Part shown: in pieces, positions 44,542-54,795 of the stretch | How positions within the stretch are numbered: position 1 is the first letter of the stretch | Layout of the letters: each line of letters starts with the position of its first letter | Source of the DNA: Zymoseptoria tritici IPO323 | Taxonomy: Eukaryota; Ascomycota; Dothideomycetes; Mycosphaerellales; Mycosphaerellaceae | Length of the DNA: 64,000 nucleotides | Reading direction: 5' to 3' | Assembly (NCBI RefSeq): GCF_000219625.1 | Contig: NC_018203.1 | Span: forward strand, 434,001-498,000 | Notes under the pieces: model-generated | The model's input: only the letters and a program-made list of their open reading frames with translations | Database searches by the model: none | Told to the model about the DNA's origin: nothing | Program-made: the position numbers and the translations under genes

Positions 44542-44781
44542 TCACATGAGCCGCACTCCAACGTCGTCTAGCTTATACTCGTGATCCTCTAGACAGTCGT
44601 CGTGCTTCTTCGTATCAATCGAACGCTTCCTCCATGTACTGACTTCTAGATGTCGTTGCTCCGCCAAACGTCGCGAAGCCGGCCTACGAAATCCTACGAG
44701 TGTGCTTAAAATTACCCGCGCAAGCAAGGACGGAAGGAGCGCACTGAGAAGGAGGCAGGGTAATCCAGACGTATTGGCCAT
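44542..44781 (-). CDS. Small protein with signal-like N-terminus, 79 residues
   Basis: ATG at 44781, TGA at 44542. Residues 6-30 (LPCLLLSALLPSLLARVILSTLVG) form a hydrophobic segment consistent with a signal peptide or membrane anchor, followed by a charged tail (EVSTWRKRSIDTKKHDDCLEDHEYK). It has only two cysteines, so it is not a typical cysteine-rich effector. It is divergent from the plus-strand frame at 44806. Confidence 0.4.
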   Translation of the reverse strand: MANTSGLPCLLLSALLPSLLARVILSTLVGFRRPASRRLAEQRHLEVSTWRKRSIDTKKHDDCLEDHEYKLDDVGVRLM

Positions 44782-44805
44782 GGCGAAGTAAGAATATGCG
44801 GTGTT

Positions 44806-45126
44806 GTGAAGAAGTCATTCGGGTTGATGCGTGAGTCGAGCGTGAAGGTTCAGGTCGACGATGATGCTTTCCCTCATAGTGGAGGCGGCCCAGGAAATAC
44901 AGCAGGTTACAAGCTCTCCTGGCTCACGGGGACCTATCGAGGTTATGCTGCAGAGTTCGTGCTCCTGCGGTCAAGTCCTGCTGGAGGGACAACCTTATCT
45001 CCTTCCATCTTCTTGTCTTCTTTGTTTCATATTCACGCTCGCTGGTGGTGCCGGTGTTGGACAATGTCACGACGGTCTTCGACTAGTCATGAGCTGATTC
45101 TTCATGTGGTACACTGCGACTTGTAG
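44806..45126 (+). CDS. Hypothetical frame, uncertain
   Basis: A 106-codon frame whose first 60 codons are coding-like (VKVQVDDDAFPHSGGGPGNT...). The first ATG in frame is at 44827. It is divergent from the minus-strand small protein. The C-terminal part is Arg/Trp/Ser-rich and less believable. No motif. Confidence 0.22.
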   Translation: MKKSFGLMRESSVKVQVDDDAFPHSGGGPGNTAGYKLSWLTGTYRGYAAEFVLLRSSPAGGTTLSPSIFLSSLFHIHARWWCRCWTMSRRSSTSHELILHVVHCDL

Positions 45127-45441
45127 AAGGCGACGGAACATCGAATCAGCAGCTGACGAACAAGCGCCACAACTTGACCAAACCAAGACTGAGAATGTCC
45201 ATATAACTACTGCACCACATTCCCTTCCCTTGATTCCTCACTCGCAGCAAGGAGACGTTGCGGCGCGTCAGGCACAGTGCTATCCGTGTAAAAGCATCGT
45301 AGTAGAAGGAGAAGTCCGCCCTTTTCAGGTAGGTAGACCGGTTTGAATTGCGGTGCGACATTTGTCAGGTACACTATTCCACGACTCGACGTCGCCGTAG
45401 CATGCGGCTTAGGCATGGCAGTCTCGTACGGCGGAGAGTAG

Positions 45442-45830
45442 TTGGAAGACGATCTATTTCTTCTCGATACCCTCCGAAAATGGGCGAATGCTCACCCGGT
45501 CGTAGAAGAAGACGATGAACGGTGGTGGCGGCTACCGAGGCGTGAGTATGTTCGCTGTTACTTTTCTGTCGGGTGGTTTGTGGGCATCACCGGCTTATAC
45601 CTACCTGCCGGAGTCAGGTGTTCGAGTTGGAAACCGTACCGGGTGACAAGGTTCGAACTGCAGGAGATGAGTCAACAGGAATGAAAGCGAAGGCAGCCGT
45701 AGGAGAGCCCAAAGCAGGACAAGAGTCGGCGGTAGACGGCACAGTACTCCGGCGAGGTGGATATGGCCGGCAAGTCGGTGGACTTCGGCGAGGCGGGCGA
45801 GCCTTGCGTGGAGGAGTCCGAGGTGGATGA
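45442..45830 (+). CDS. Hypothetical gene with a GTGAGT intron and RGG-like tail
   Basis: The first part (LDTLRKWANAHPVVEEDDERWWRLPRR) leads to a donor C|GTGAGT at about 45541. After a possible acceptor GGAGTCAG (45619) the frame reads VFELETVPGDKVRTAGDEST... and ends with LRRGGYGRQVGGLRRGGRALRGG, resembling an RGG RNA-binding tail. Phases of donor and acceptor do not match in the obvious model. No ATG is seen. Confidence 0.25.
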
Positions 45831-46439
45831 GTCGGAGGTGGGCAGTAAGGTACAACGAGCTGTGTGACCTGTGTCGAAGGTCAGCTACGAAGGTACCGTC
45901 GGTGCGGGAGGTGTGAAATGCCAGTCCGTCACGAAGATGAATGCGTGTGGTGGGCAAGGACCGACGTATGGACACAGAACACGATGCACACGGCAGATGA
46001 TGCAGTCGACTGTGCTGTCGATGATTCTCTTGCAATGCATTTGATCCCTCCGGCCAGCAATGAAGTCGTTTCCAGGACGTAGGTAGATTCGGCTGTCCAT
46101 GGGAGGGAGCGGTGTCAATGGAATCCTCATCCGCCGACGGATTTGCTCGTGATGCGTGTGCTATTGTGTGAAGCCGGCAGAGCAAATCCAATCGTGAGGG
46201 ACATCAGAGAGTCTGTGAAGTTTACACATGATCGATGCCTGCCCCACAGAACGTTCACAGTGAGCGCCGTACCGTTGGGATGGCTTATGATATGCGGTAT
46301 CGCCATTAGAAACCAGCAGCTTCAGCTGCAAGTGCGTTGCTGAGATTGAAGTGCTTCTCGTTGCAAGCATCCACGAGAGTAAAGATCCGCATCGAGAACA
46401 ATGGCCTTCCATGTACCAGAGCGTGGCCATCCTGCGTTG

Positions 46440-47030
46440 CTATAGTCGTTCCATTGTATGCAGTCTTTCGCACTGAGAGGCAAAGCTGGAGTCTGTCTCG
46501 AGATCGGTTTCCTCCTGCGTGGTGAGCTTTCTGATTGTAATTCCTTGACCTTGCTCCACTCGCTGGCTGTGAACGTCGGTTCCCGGACGCCTCCGCAAAG
46601 ACCATGCGAGGGAATTCCTGATATGTGCTTCGGGATGGCAGCCCGCGATTTTCGAAGTCTTGGGCCGCTTCCAACGTATCATCGTCAGCGTCGTCAATGG
46701 CAGTATCATGATGTTATCTTGCTCTTCTTCGTGGTAGCATGTATCCTCTGCCACTACATGTGAAGACATCCTGTTGAACTGTCCTGACCTGCCTCTCAGG
46801 ACAAGCAGAGGGTAACCGAGGAACGTGGTTTCTTCCCTGGTATTCAATGTTCCAAGTCCAGAATGCTTCAATGATGGGCGCTGTACGCTGCTGCCGTTCC
46901 TGTGCTTGTCCTGCTGATAAGTCTGAGATGTCCTAGACTTCTCCTTAAGTCTGACTTCTCCTCCGAAAGCATCGCGGGCCGCGACTGGATGCCGACCTTC
47001 GAGACTGTCGCGGAGTCTCTTCGCTTGCAT
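46440..47030 (-). CDS. Hypothetical protein, 196 residues
   Basis: ATG at 47030 opens 196 codons of consistent codon use to TAG at 46440. The protein is polar and basic with no membrane span (MQAKRLRDSLEGRHPVAARD..., ending RKLTTQEETDLETDSSFASQ). No domain is recognised. The palindromic array at 47109-47169 lies 80 bases upstream. Overlapping frames on both strands are less biased. Confidence 0.45.
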   Translation of the reverse strand: MQAKRLRDSLEGRHPVAARDAFGGEVRLKEKSRTSQTYQQDKHRNGSSVQRPSLKHSGLGTLNTREETTFLGYPLLVLRGRSGQFNRMSSHVVAEDTCYHEEEQDNIMILPLTTLTMIRWKRPKTSKIAGCHPEAHIRNSLAWSLRRRPGTDVHSQRVEQGQGITIRKLTTQEETDLETDSSFASQCERLHTMERL

Positions 47031-47108
47031 GGCATGGGACCGGTGTATCAACGTACGACGCTGCGGCTTTCATAACGTGGTCGGGAAGGAAGATAAGTAT
47101 AGATGTAG

Positions 47109-47169
47109 TGTCGTTGATGGAATGTCGTTCTAAAACGACGTTTTCAAAATGTCGTTTGAAAACGACGTC
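47109..47169. repeat. AAACGAC-type palindromic array, four units
   Basis: GATGGAATGTCGTTC, TAAAACGACGTTTTC, AAAATGTCGTTTG and AAAACGACGTC follow one another. The arrangement is the reverse complement of the array at 54541-54605, including the GATGGAATG flank. Confidence 0.8.
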
Positions 47170-48104
47170 TCGACCACACCGCGATACATCGAACCGCGAT
47201 ACACCGAAGGAGTCGTGCACGCGCAACTTGCTTGTCACTGGCCTTCTTCAGCTCTTAACTGTCGCCGTTGGCGCAGCCGGCCTGACAGGCGGCGTGGGAC
47301 ATGTTGCAAGGCGGTGAGGTGTGCTGGGTTGATTAGTTTGATGTTTGCGGATGCAGTCTGAAGGGAAGGGATGCAGACTGCTTGTGAGGGCAGATGCAAG
47401 TGCATGGAACGTGGAGGGAGGTGGTAATAATGCTTGATGGAGGTCGGTGTGCGAAGTAGATGTGCGTATAGTGGAGAGGAAATTATTCAAAGATCGGGAA
47501 AAGTCTTTAGAGAGAGAAGATGAGCAAAGCGCAGAGTCAATAGAGGACAGAAGAAACGGAAACGTGATCGACGACCTCGTCCGTCGGCCGGGTGCAATAC
47601 TTCGACGCTGACGGCGATCCTTTCCCACGCCTTAGAGTCCCTATGCAAGCGGACTCTGACCAGATCAAGCTCCTCGACCGTGGCATCGAAGAAAGGACCG
47701 TCTCATTCTCCCGGTCTGACGGCTCGCTTAAAGTCACATCTTCTCAGCCATTCTCGATGTGTCCTCAACTGGCTGGCTGCCGCAGCGCTTGCGAATTGTT
47801 GCTTTCTTCTTCCTCCGCTTTCTGTTGGCTCGCGCGTCCCAAGTGCCGGAGGTAGCTTCCTTCAGCCTCGTACATCTCCTTAATACAACTTCCTCGCTCT
47901 GCTCTTCGAGTACCGGCTTGGTCTGCGGATATTGCCTCGGGAACTGGAAATGGTCCGAAGCCCATCTCTCTGTGTGTGCGCTGTCAAAATAGCGGTTCCA
48001 GTTCGGAGATCGTTGGTGCGGCGATCATCGTTGATGAGACGGCAAGTCCTCCGATGGATAATGATTCATGTCGCGGGCCCAGGACTCGTCTCTCGATTGA
48101 GTGC

Positions 48105-48865
48105 TCACGCTGAATGCCAAGAAACCGTGGCAAGGCGTGTGTCAGTTGGTCCAGCCGCTACGAACTTGCTCCACTCGGCGATGCCGTCAGTGTCGTCGCG
48201 GTAGCCCTTGTGAATGAGAGAGTTGTCCTTGTCTTGTATCTGGTTCCATGCCTCGCTGGACCCGTCCTATGATGTGTTAGTAATGCATTCAGGCGGCGTT
48301 CGATGCTGCAGAACATACCTGGATGATGTAGCCCTGCTCCTTTGAGCACTGTCAGGCACGAAGTCTCCCATGCGTCTGTCTCGTAGAACCCACGCCGAGC
48401 ATGCATCGCCGAGTATGCATCGAGCCCGAGACATGGCATGGTATGGTATTGGTGACCAGGAATCACCGCGTCGCGTTCCACCCACATTTTGGAGGCTCCG
48501 CCAAATTCACGAGAGCATGCGCCACTGCTTGATCCAGATGCTGAAAGTCGCGACAGATGTGCACGCACGACCCAATCTTGCTGACGCCAACACGGACACT
48601 TGTCGCCAAGGTTGGCAAAGTTTTGGTAGCCGTTTCGGACAGTCACGCCGGCTTCCTTGGAGGTGATGATGGTACAGAAGTGGACTGAGCCGGTGCGAAG
48701 GCGCCCATCAACTCCAAATTGACCAGTCGGAGGGAACGTCCGTCGGGCGGAGAGATGGCTGTGAAGATAGTTTATCAAGCCAGTGGTGATGGAAATCGCA
48801 ACGACGCTGAACGTTCCGGATTGGAGAGATCGGAGAAGCCTTAAAGGAAGAGAGAGAACGAGCAC
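48105..48865 (-). pseudogene. Gene with a textbook intron but several frameshifts
   Basis: The last intron is convincing: donor GTATGT at 48318, branch TACTAACAC, acceptor CATAG at 48267 (52 bases). The final exon reads DGSSEAWNQIQDKDNSLIHK... to TGA at 48105. Upstream, coding sense is split between frames: VHFCTIITSKEAGVTVRNGY..., then HLDQAVAHALVNLAEPPKCGW in another, then GLDAYSAMHARRGFYETDAWET in the first again. The phase at the donor fits only after removing one A from an AAA near 48345. So it is a frameshifted gene or an error-prone assembly. No family is recognised. Confidence 0.48.
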
Positions 48866-49537
48866 ACTTACAAATATCGCTCATTCCAAATTCAGAAGCT
48901 GTGGCCATCGATCGATGTTGCAGTCTTCACGGCTTTCGTTCAGACCAAAGCTCTCCTCGTAGGAGGCATTAAGCGACACCACCAAGAGATGGCGAGTTGG
49001 CGACAGGTAATAAAAATAAAAGTCAGTCGACTGTCCTCGTTCAGGCTTTGAACCTGCTCGCCTTAGGTCCGATTCGACTCCAGAGCTGCGCGATGACTTG
49101 GGCGACTTCATCCAGCGCCCGGGCACTGCTTGTGCAAGCTTACTCTTTGCGTCCAGCAACGTACTCAGTTCCACGCGCGCTCGAGCTTGTACGGCGTCTC
49201 ACAGCACGCGCACCTGCCCAGCGGTCTTCCATGTTCTCCTTCTAAGCGCCTTCCAAGCTCCTCTCAACACGAAGCGATCCTTTTTGTGCTCCACTCGCTG
49301 ACGGGAGCAAACCAGCTTTCCCTACGGAGGTTCGGATGCGAAGACGTCGAGAGAATTTGAATTCGAGAAGCATCGAGCCGGCAAAAGGAGGTGCACCTCA
49401 TTGTAAGCACATATGACGAGCGAAGTCCGGAATGGGAATCAAGTCGCATTCGTGTGTATCCACAATCTCCATCCTTTCGACTATCCTGCTATGCTACGTG
49501 CATGCAGCATACATGAGATGGATCCGAGCCTCTCGCA

Positions 49538-50050
49538 CTAGGAACTACCGCAAAGCAATAACGGTGTATCGCGATGGACGCTGCAGCTTCTCCCTTCACA
49601 GAGCCGCTGCCCACCACCACGTCTAGCAAGTCTTCCAGCGTCCGTCTCTTTGCCCGGCGTTTCCAGCGCACGCGCGTACTCCTGAAGGTTGCGCTCGACA
49701 TCCTCAATGCGCTTAAGGAGAGATTTCTGAGTGTCACTCGCGCGCTCCCAGTTCTCCTTGTTCCGCTGTTCCTTGTCTTCGATAGTGGTGATCTTCTTGG
49801 CGACATCCTCCATCTCTTTGCTGACAGTCGCGAGCTGAGACATGACTTCTTGTCGGAATTGCTCGGCTTCATTCTTCCCGCCGTCTTTCAACGTGCGCAC
49901 TTGCTCAGCAAGCGTAGCCAGGTCGTCCTTGGAAGGTCACGATGGCCTTGTTGCGTGAATGACCTCTCGCGATCTCGGCTCCAAGCTTTCGAATGCGTTT
50001 TAGAAGAAAGCCGTGCTCGCGGTTAAGATGATGTGCCCAAAGAAGCGGGT
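49538..50050 (-). pseudogene. Coiled-coil family member (EHG-LL-KR type), one frameshift
   Basis: From about 50050 the minus strand reads WAHHLNREHGFLLKRIRKLG, then AEIARGHSRNKAIVTFQ. A one-base shift near 49925 leads to LATLAEQVRTLKDGGKNEAE and KEMEDVAKKITTIEDKEQRN..., which has clear heptads, ending in TAG at 49538. It is homologous to the frames at 2505-2562, 50712-51128 and 63168-63300. The function is unknown; a long coiled coil suggests a structural or oligomerising protein. Confidence 0.5.
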
Positions 50051-50082
50051 TGGGAGAAGTCGGTGGGATGGCATGGCTTCAG

Positions 50083-50401
50083 TCATCCTCCACCAACGCC
50101 GCGCTCATCGTGACGAAGGCTTTCCTGGTGGTGGCCACGGAATTCATGGCCGTCACGGGCGTGCATGACGTAGAGGAGGAAGCGGCATTGGCGATCGTCT
50201 GTGGGTTTCAGGCCGTCGGTCGACCACGCGGCGGTCGTTTCGAGGGCGGTGCAGCTGAGGAGCTGATTAAGGCTGAACCGGTAGCGGAGGATCACTGTAG
50301 CAGTCCGGAGGATGATCGTTCTGTCGGGAATCTCTTGCGATCTCGTGCTTAGATCATGACCGCGGATGTTGCTGGAAAACTTGTCTTGGAAGAAGGTGAA
50401 G
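50083..50401 (-). CDS. Hypothetical exon, 105 codons without ATG
   Basis: A minus-strand frame is open from a TGA near 50402 to TGA at 50083 and is strongly C-biased (FQDKFSSNIRGHDLSTRSQE, then LNQLLSCTALETTAAWSTDG). It has no ATG, and an upstream frame at 50557-50354 (KAEETIGLFFPIVGCKSDS...) is also coding-like, so they may be exons of one gene. No domain. Confidence 0.32.
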
Positions 50402-50711
50402 GGTCATCAAGGTCAGACCACACGGATGCGAAGAAGGTTTGCCGAGGAGAAAGTCTGCCGAGTCAGACTTGCAGCCGACGATCGGAAAGAAAAGGCCGAT
50501 AGTCTCCTCCGCCTTCACCTCTCCTAACTCTGCCCTCCTACCGCCACCGCTCTCCACCTGAAGACCATGGAAGCCGCTACGTCAGCTGCGAAACCTCCGA
50601 CGATTGCGAATGCTGATGCCGACGTTAACCACCAAAGCCGTGCCCTGCGACCTCCTTGATGCACATCTCCCGCCTACTTTTGAGAGAAGCAGCGTTGAGG
50701 CAGAAATGTAG

Positions 50712-51128
50712 CTCAACCGCCCTCGACCGCAGACACGCGATTATCAGCCGGTCAGCTCCACGAGCGAGCGACTCACTGCGCCGACCATTATCCTCGTCCC
50801 GCCTCCGCCGCAGTACCCGAACCTTCTCGACCGCCTGTAGAGGCTGAAGGCAGAGTTCGCTAGAATCGACCCACGCTATCAGGCCATCGAGTCGAACGCT
50901 ACCAAGCGTGACGTTGCTGCGCTTTCCGAGCAGGTGCACACACTGAAAGATGGCGGCGAAGATGAAGCTGGACAATCCGGGGAGGGTATGAGACCACATA
51001 CGAGCGGACCAAAGAAGAGACAAGGCGCGGGGGAACACATTGGCGGTGGGGCATCCAGCCATGCCGACGAACGGTGCGAGCAACATCCCGCCCAAGGAGT
51101 TCAGCTTCAAGACATCTCGAGGGAATGA
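50712..51128 (+). pseudogene. Second coiled-coil family member, one amber codon
   Basis: The plus-strand frame reads TIILVPPPPQYPNLLDRL, TAG at 50838-50840, then RLKAEFARIDPRYQAIESNA and KRDVAALSEQVHTLKDGGED, ending in TGA at 51126. KRDVAAL-EQV-TLKDGG aligns with the minus-strand copy 0.7 kb to the left, so the two form an inverted pair. A 228-codon minus-strand frame over the same bases is regarded as the shadow. Confidence 0.45.
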
Positions 51129-51570
51129 AAACACTGGGCACGCCGGCGCATCGATCGAGGGGAATAAGCAAGTGAAGGAGACAGTGGTCGCTCTGTTGAG
51201 CATGCTGATCATCACAAGGCACAGGGTGTCCGGTCTGCAGTGGTGACAGGTCTGCGGTGGTGACGGGTCTGCGGCGGTGACCTGCTCGGGTGGCCTGGTT
51301 TCATTACGCAAGTCGCGGTCGGAGGAGTCCGCACAACATGAACTGAGGGCGAGGATTCTGAGGCAAGGTCGTACAGGCGCACCACACGGTAAGTAGACAC
51401 ACAGCTAGGCATCCAACTGTCTGAGCAGTAGTCTCATCAATACAGACAGCTTCCCCAAGCATGTCCATCAACGTCTAATAATGCGTGGCTGCAACATCAG
51501 CACTCCGTCCTCGAGTCCAAGGACCTCCAGAACGGAAAGACAAGACGGTCTCGCAAAGATCCGCCTAAGT

Positions 51571-51646
51571 CGAATGACATCATGGTATTGGAATGACATT
51601 TCGGAATGTCATTTCGGAATGACATTTCAAAATGACGTTTGAAAAC
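51571..51646. repeat. AAATGAC-type palindromic array, five to six units
   Basis: GAATGACATCAT, GGAATGACATTTC, GGAATGTCATTTC, GGAATGACATTTC, AAAATGACGTTTG. The frame ending TSALRPRVQ... stops with TAA at 51566-51568, three bases before the array. The 40 bp at 51483-51525 recur at 60892-60931 before another array. Confidence 0.8.
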
Positions 51647-52115
51647 GGGCTAATGCAGTGCGCTGCGGCTCAAGCCATCAACATGCTGACCACCTTCGAA
51701 GGGATCACAGTCGATTGAGAGCGACAAGCAGTCCGCGGGACCGTCAATATGATGTTGAGACGGCATGAACATGCGCGGACTCTTGTGCTAGTCTAACAGA
51801 TGCAGACGGACGAGCGATGCAGACGTTGCAGTGATGCATTAAGTACGTGAGGTCGATAGTCAGTGAGGTGGTCAATGGCCATTCTATCTAATGTCGCGGC
51901 TTGTTGTCGTACTTGTTTGAGTACTCGGTACGAGTTCAGAGAAGGTAAGAAGCTTGCCTGCGTGACTGGAAGGAGCGCAAGCTGATGCCAGACATCATCT
52001 CGCCAGAACCTCCATCTTCCGTCCACCTTTATCGTCCATCGAGTCTTTCCTCACCTGCCACGTCGATCGCGCCTCGAATCTCCCGCCTCACATTCGCCCA
52101 CGAGATCGAGCGGTC

Positions 52116-53924
52116 ATGGTCAGACAACGCCAGCGAAAATCAGCACCTGACAAGGCTGCCGCGCTCCTCCATCAGTTCTCCTGGCGCTTCGACAACGATG
52201 ACCAAACATGGATCCAAAAGAACGTTGCCAGAGTACGCAAGGCACTCGAGGACGGCGACCAAACGAATACGGACGTCACATCAACGAAGCGGCGGAATCT
52301 GGAACTGGGAAAATGGCAACTCGACATCACCATGTTGTATGGATACTTCAAAGACATGTACAAGAGCGAGAGGTTTCTCACGGAACTGCTCAAGGTACAG
52401 AATGCTGTGGAGATTGGTAAGGATTTCGAGGAGGTTCGGGCTGCCATCGAGGAGGCTGCGCAAGAGCGGAGAGGTGACAAATCATCGGCGCGAAAGAGGC
52501 TGTACACACCTGCAGATGCTAGCGGTGCTCTCGTGATATTGAAGAGCAAGGGAACTGAGCCGGCGGAGGAAGATGATCTGGACAGTATATCGGACAGCTT
52601 GGATGAAGGCGACGACCGGAGTGACAGCGCGAGCGTCGAAACCGGTCGAGGGTCCGGCGAAGCCAGACGGGACTTGTCGTCTCCCGCTTCACTTCACCAC
52701 CTTTCATCTGCAACTTCGTATCGACACGACGACTACGGCTCCTACGACGACAACATCGGATTCGATAGTGCGCAAGGCGATATCCTCTGGCAATATCAGC
52801 ATCGTGCAGGAGCGACGACATCGTCGGCCGCCACGCAGGACGACCCCGACCCGGACGAAACCTCACTGGAGCAATTCCACACCTTCATCACCGACCGCCA
52901 GAACAATCGCGACCCCGCTGCAGAGATTTACGAGATATTCAAAACCGCCGACTCCATCCGCCTCCACGTTCACGCCATGGAAATACCACTGACAGATGAA
53001 GATGCGCGCGCCGCTCAACAAGCTCTGGCTAACAATCAAGACTTCACCCCGCCCATTCTTGACGCCATCATCGGCAAGCTGAAGCCACTTTCTTGGTTCA
53101 CGCATCCCACGGGCACGGTCCAGGATGGTCGGTTGATGTTCATCAATGAACAGCGTCACCCTCAAGGCGTCTCGAACGTGCTCTTACCAGTCCGCCTACC
53201 CAATGACGACAAAGACCAATGGAGCTTGGCCTTGATCCGCACGATCTCTGAGCGGGAATCGCTCTTGTCAATCCAGTGCCTCTCCCAGGAGGGTACGGTC
53301 ACAAACCATGTCAAGCAGGCAGTACAAGATTGGTGCAAAGAGTGGAAGGGAAATCATAAACTCAGCACCTTCATATTTCCACCACCAATACCCGACCCGG
53401 ACCTGGCTGCGACTCAATCTCTGCTTCTGCGAGCGATATTCAACATGGCAGATGTACCACATGAAAGACCCGTTGACTGTCCCACCGCCCGCATTATTGT
53501 ATCCCGAATTCTCTGGGACCTTCCTCTGCGCGGTGACGCCGTCAAGCCAGATGAGCTCGACAAACTCCGAAAGCCGGACATGGACGGTCTCGGGATCAAT
53601 GCTTGCAAGAATGCGACGGAAACTTTCATCAACAATGGAACAGCGGCATGCAGTGACTTTGCAAAGACAGAAGGCAGTGTCTTTGCAGTCACGAAGGCGG
53701 TGCAGCATATCCGAGATGGATTCAACGCTGCAATCTCGCTGCAATCAACCCTTGGAATGCGTGCGGAGCCGGTCGTCAAACTCCTAGCCAGTGAAGCGGC
53801 AACTAGGGTTGAGATCGTCGAGAGATTGTGTCAAGGATTCGAGGGCATGTTGACGGCGATGAGAGTGGACAATCAGTCGCTCATGAAGGAGATTGCTGAA
53901 GCCCAGGCATGGCTGGATGGATAG
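52116..53924 (+). CDS. 602-residue protein with a tentative Ulp1/C48-like C-terminal region
   Basis: ATG at 52116 opens 602 codons without interruption. Residues 1-125 are helical and charged, 145-260 acidic and Ser-rich. Residues 285-470 resemble the layout of Ulp1-like cysteine peptidases: PLTDEDARAAQQAL, then LLPVRLPNDDKDQWSLALI (the place of the catalytic HW is QW, 368-369), then LDxS-like QCLSQEG, and VDCPTARIIVSRIL around C455 where DCGV is usual. With His replaced it would be inactive. The fold call rests on motif spacing only. The gene is single-exon, and an array begins 617 bases after the stop. It is the best-preserved reading frame of the right half. Confidence 0.7.
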   Translation: MVRQRQRKSAPDKAAALLHQFSWRFDNDDQTWIQKNVARVRKALEDGDQTNTDVTSTKRRNLELGKWQLDITMLYGYFKDMYKSERFLTELLKVQNAVEIGKDFEEVRAAIEEAAQERRGDKSSARKRLYTPADASGALVILKSKGTEPAEEDDLDSISDSLDEGDDRSDSASVETGRGSGEARRDLSSPASLHHLSSATSYRHDDYGSYDDNIGFDSAQGDILWQYQHRAGATTSSAATQDDPDPDETSLEQFHTFITDRQNNRDPAAEIYEIFKTADSIRLHVHAMEIPLTDEDARAAQQALANNQDFTPPILDAIIGKLKPLSWFTHPTGTVQDGRLMFINEQRHPQGVSNVLLPVRLPNDDKDQWSLALIRTISERESLLSIQCLSQEGTVTNHVKQAVQDWCKEWKGNHKLSTFIFPPPIPDPDLAATQSLLLRAIFNMADVPHERPVDCPTARIIVSRILWDLPLRGDAVKPDELDKLRKPDMDGLGINACKNATETFINNGTAACSDFAKTEGSVFAVTKAVQHIRDGFNAAISLQSTLGMRAEPVVKLLASEAATRVEIVERLCQGFEGMLTAMRVDNQSLMKEIAEAQAWLDG

Positions 53925-54216
53925 CGAAGGCAGGGAATGGGACGGTCACAACGGTATGGCTGGCAATCGCAGAGATGAGGCATGGGAAGATTGCCAGCAA
54001 GTCTGCCAGGACATCACTGCTGTTCGGTCCGGAAACTACTATTCAATAGCGTGGCATACCGATGGTGGTCACATGGGATGTTCATGATACTCAGTTGCGG
54101 CGTCATGCCAATTTCTTCCTCTCAGTCCTCCACTGCCGATGAATGCCATGCTGTAGGACATCATTCCGTCATTCCCGAGGAATCCTGCCAATCTCGATGG
54201 AGTCAGGCGTCTCGCT

Positions 54217-54528
54217 TTGCGTTGTCGCTCTGCACAACATTCTACAGCGCAGATCCTCTTGCAGCTCTGGCAACCTCGCTTTTCCTGGACACCACCAACA
54301 TTACCGACATTACTGCAGGACTTTCCTCGTTCGTATTGTATGCATCGGCCTCCACCTCCACTCCTTCATCTTTGGCGATTATGCTTGGAAGCCTCCACGA
54401 AGATATCTCCTTATGAGCAACACTTCACATTCGACTTTACCCTTCATGCCTACAGGTGCCGTACGGACATGTTTTTACTGGTTAGCAGCCTCATCAGCTT
54501 AACCACAACCCTCCACGACAGTCGGTAA
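54217..54528 (+). CDS. Hypothetical frame, duplicated downstream
   Basis: A 103-codon frame without an ATG start ends FTFDFTLHAYRCRTDMFLLV...LHDSR and TAA at 54526-54528, 12 bases before an array. Its last third has a second copy at 54688-54795 (FTFDFTLHLCGSRTDTILLI). No domain. Confidence 0.3.
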   Translation: MRCRSAQHSTAQILLQLWQPRFSWTPPTLPTLLQDFPRSYCMHRPPPPLLHLWRLCLEASTKISPYEQHFTFDFTLHAYRCRTDMFLLVSSLISLTTTLHDSR

Positions 54529-54795
54529 TTACCGATCCCGAAAACGTCGTTTTGGAACGACATTTTGAAAACGTCGTTTCAAAACGACATTCCATCAAAA
54601 CGACACCACCACAACTACCACCTCGATATCCACCTGTTCTGATTCGACTGCGGCACTCATGCTCGGGAGCCTTCAGGTCTGCCTGCTCGCGAGCAACGCT
54701 TTACGTTCGACTTCACCCTTCATCTCTGTGGGAGCCGCACTGACACGATTCTACTTATTCATAGACTTATCGGCTTGACCACAAGCTCTCTAGCC
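54362..54795. repeat. Direct duplication of about 150 bp flanking a palindromic array
   Basis: ATTATGCTTGGAAGCCT (54379) and CTCATGCTCGGGAGCCT (54655), then GAGCAACACTTCACATTCGA and GAGCAACGCTTTACGTTCGA, align over about 140 bp. The array at 54541-54605 lies between the copies. Confidence 0.65.
54541..54605. repeat. AAACGAC-type palindromic array, four units, reference copy
   Basis: AAAACGTCGTTTTG, GAACGACATTTTG, AAAACGTCGTTTC and AAAACGACATTCC, followed by ATCAAAACGACACC. Each unit is two inverted six-base half-sites around one central base. CpG in the half-site is sometimes TpG. Confidence 0.88.

Noticed and set aside
50625..51311. 228-codon minus-strand frame
   Set aside because: It is antisense to the coiled-coil family member at 50712-51128, which is supported by homology to another copy 0.7 kb away.
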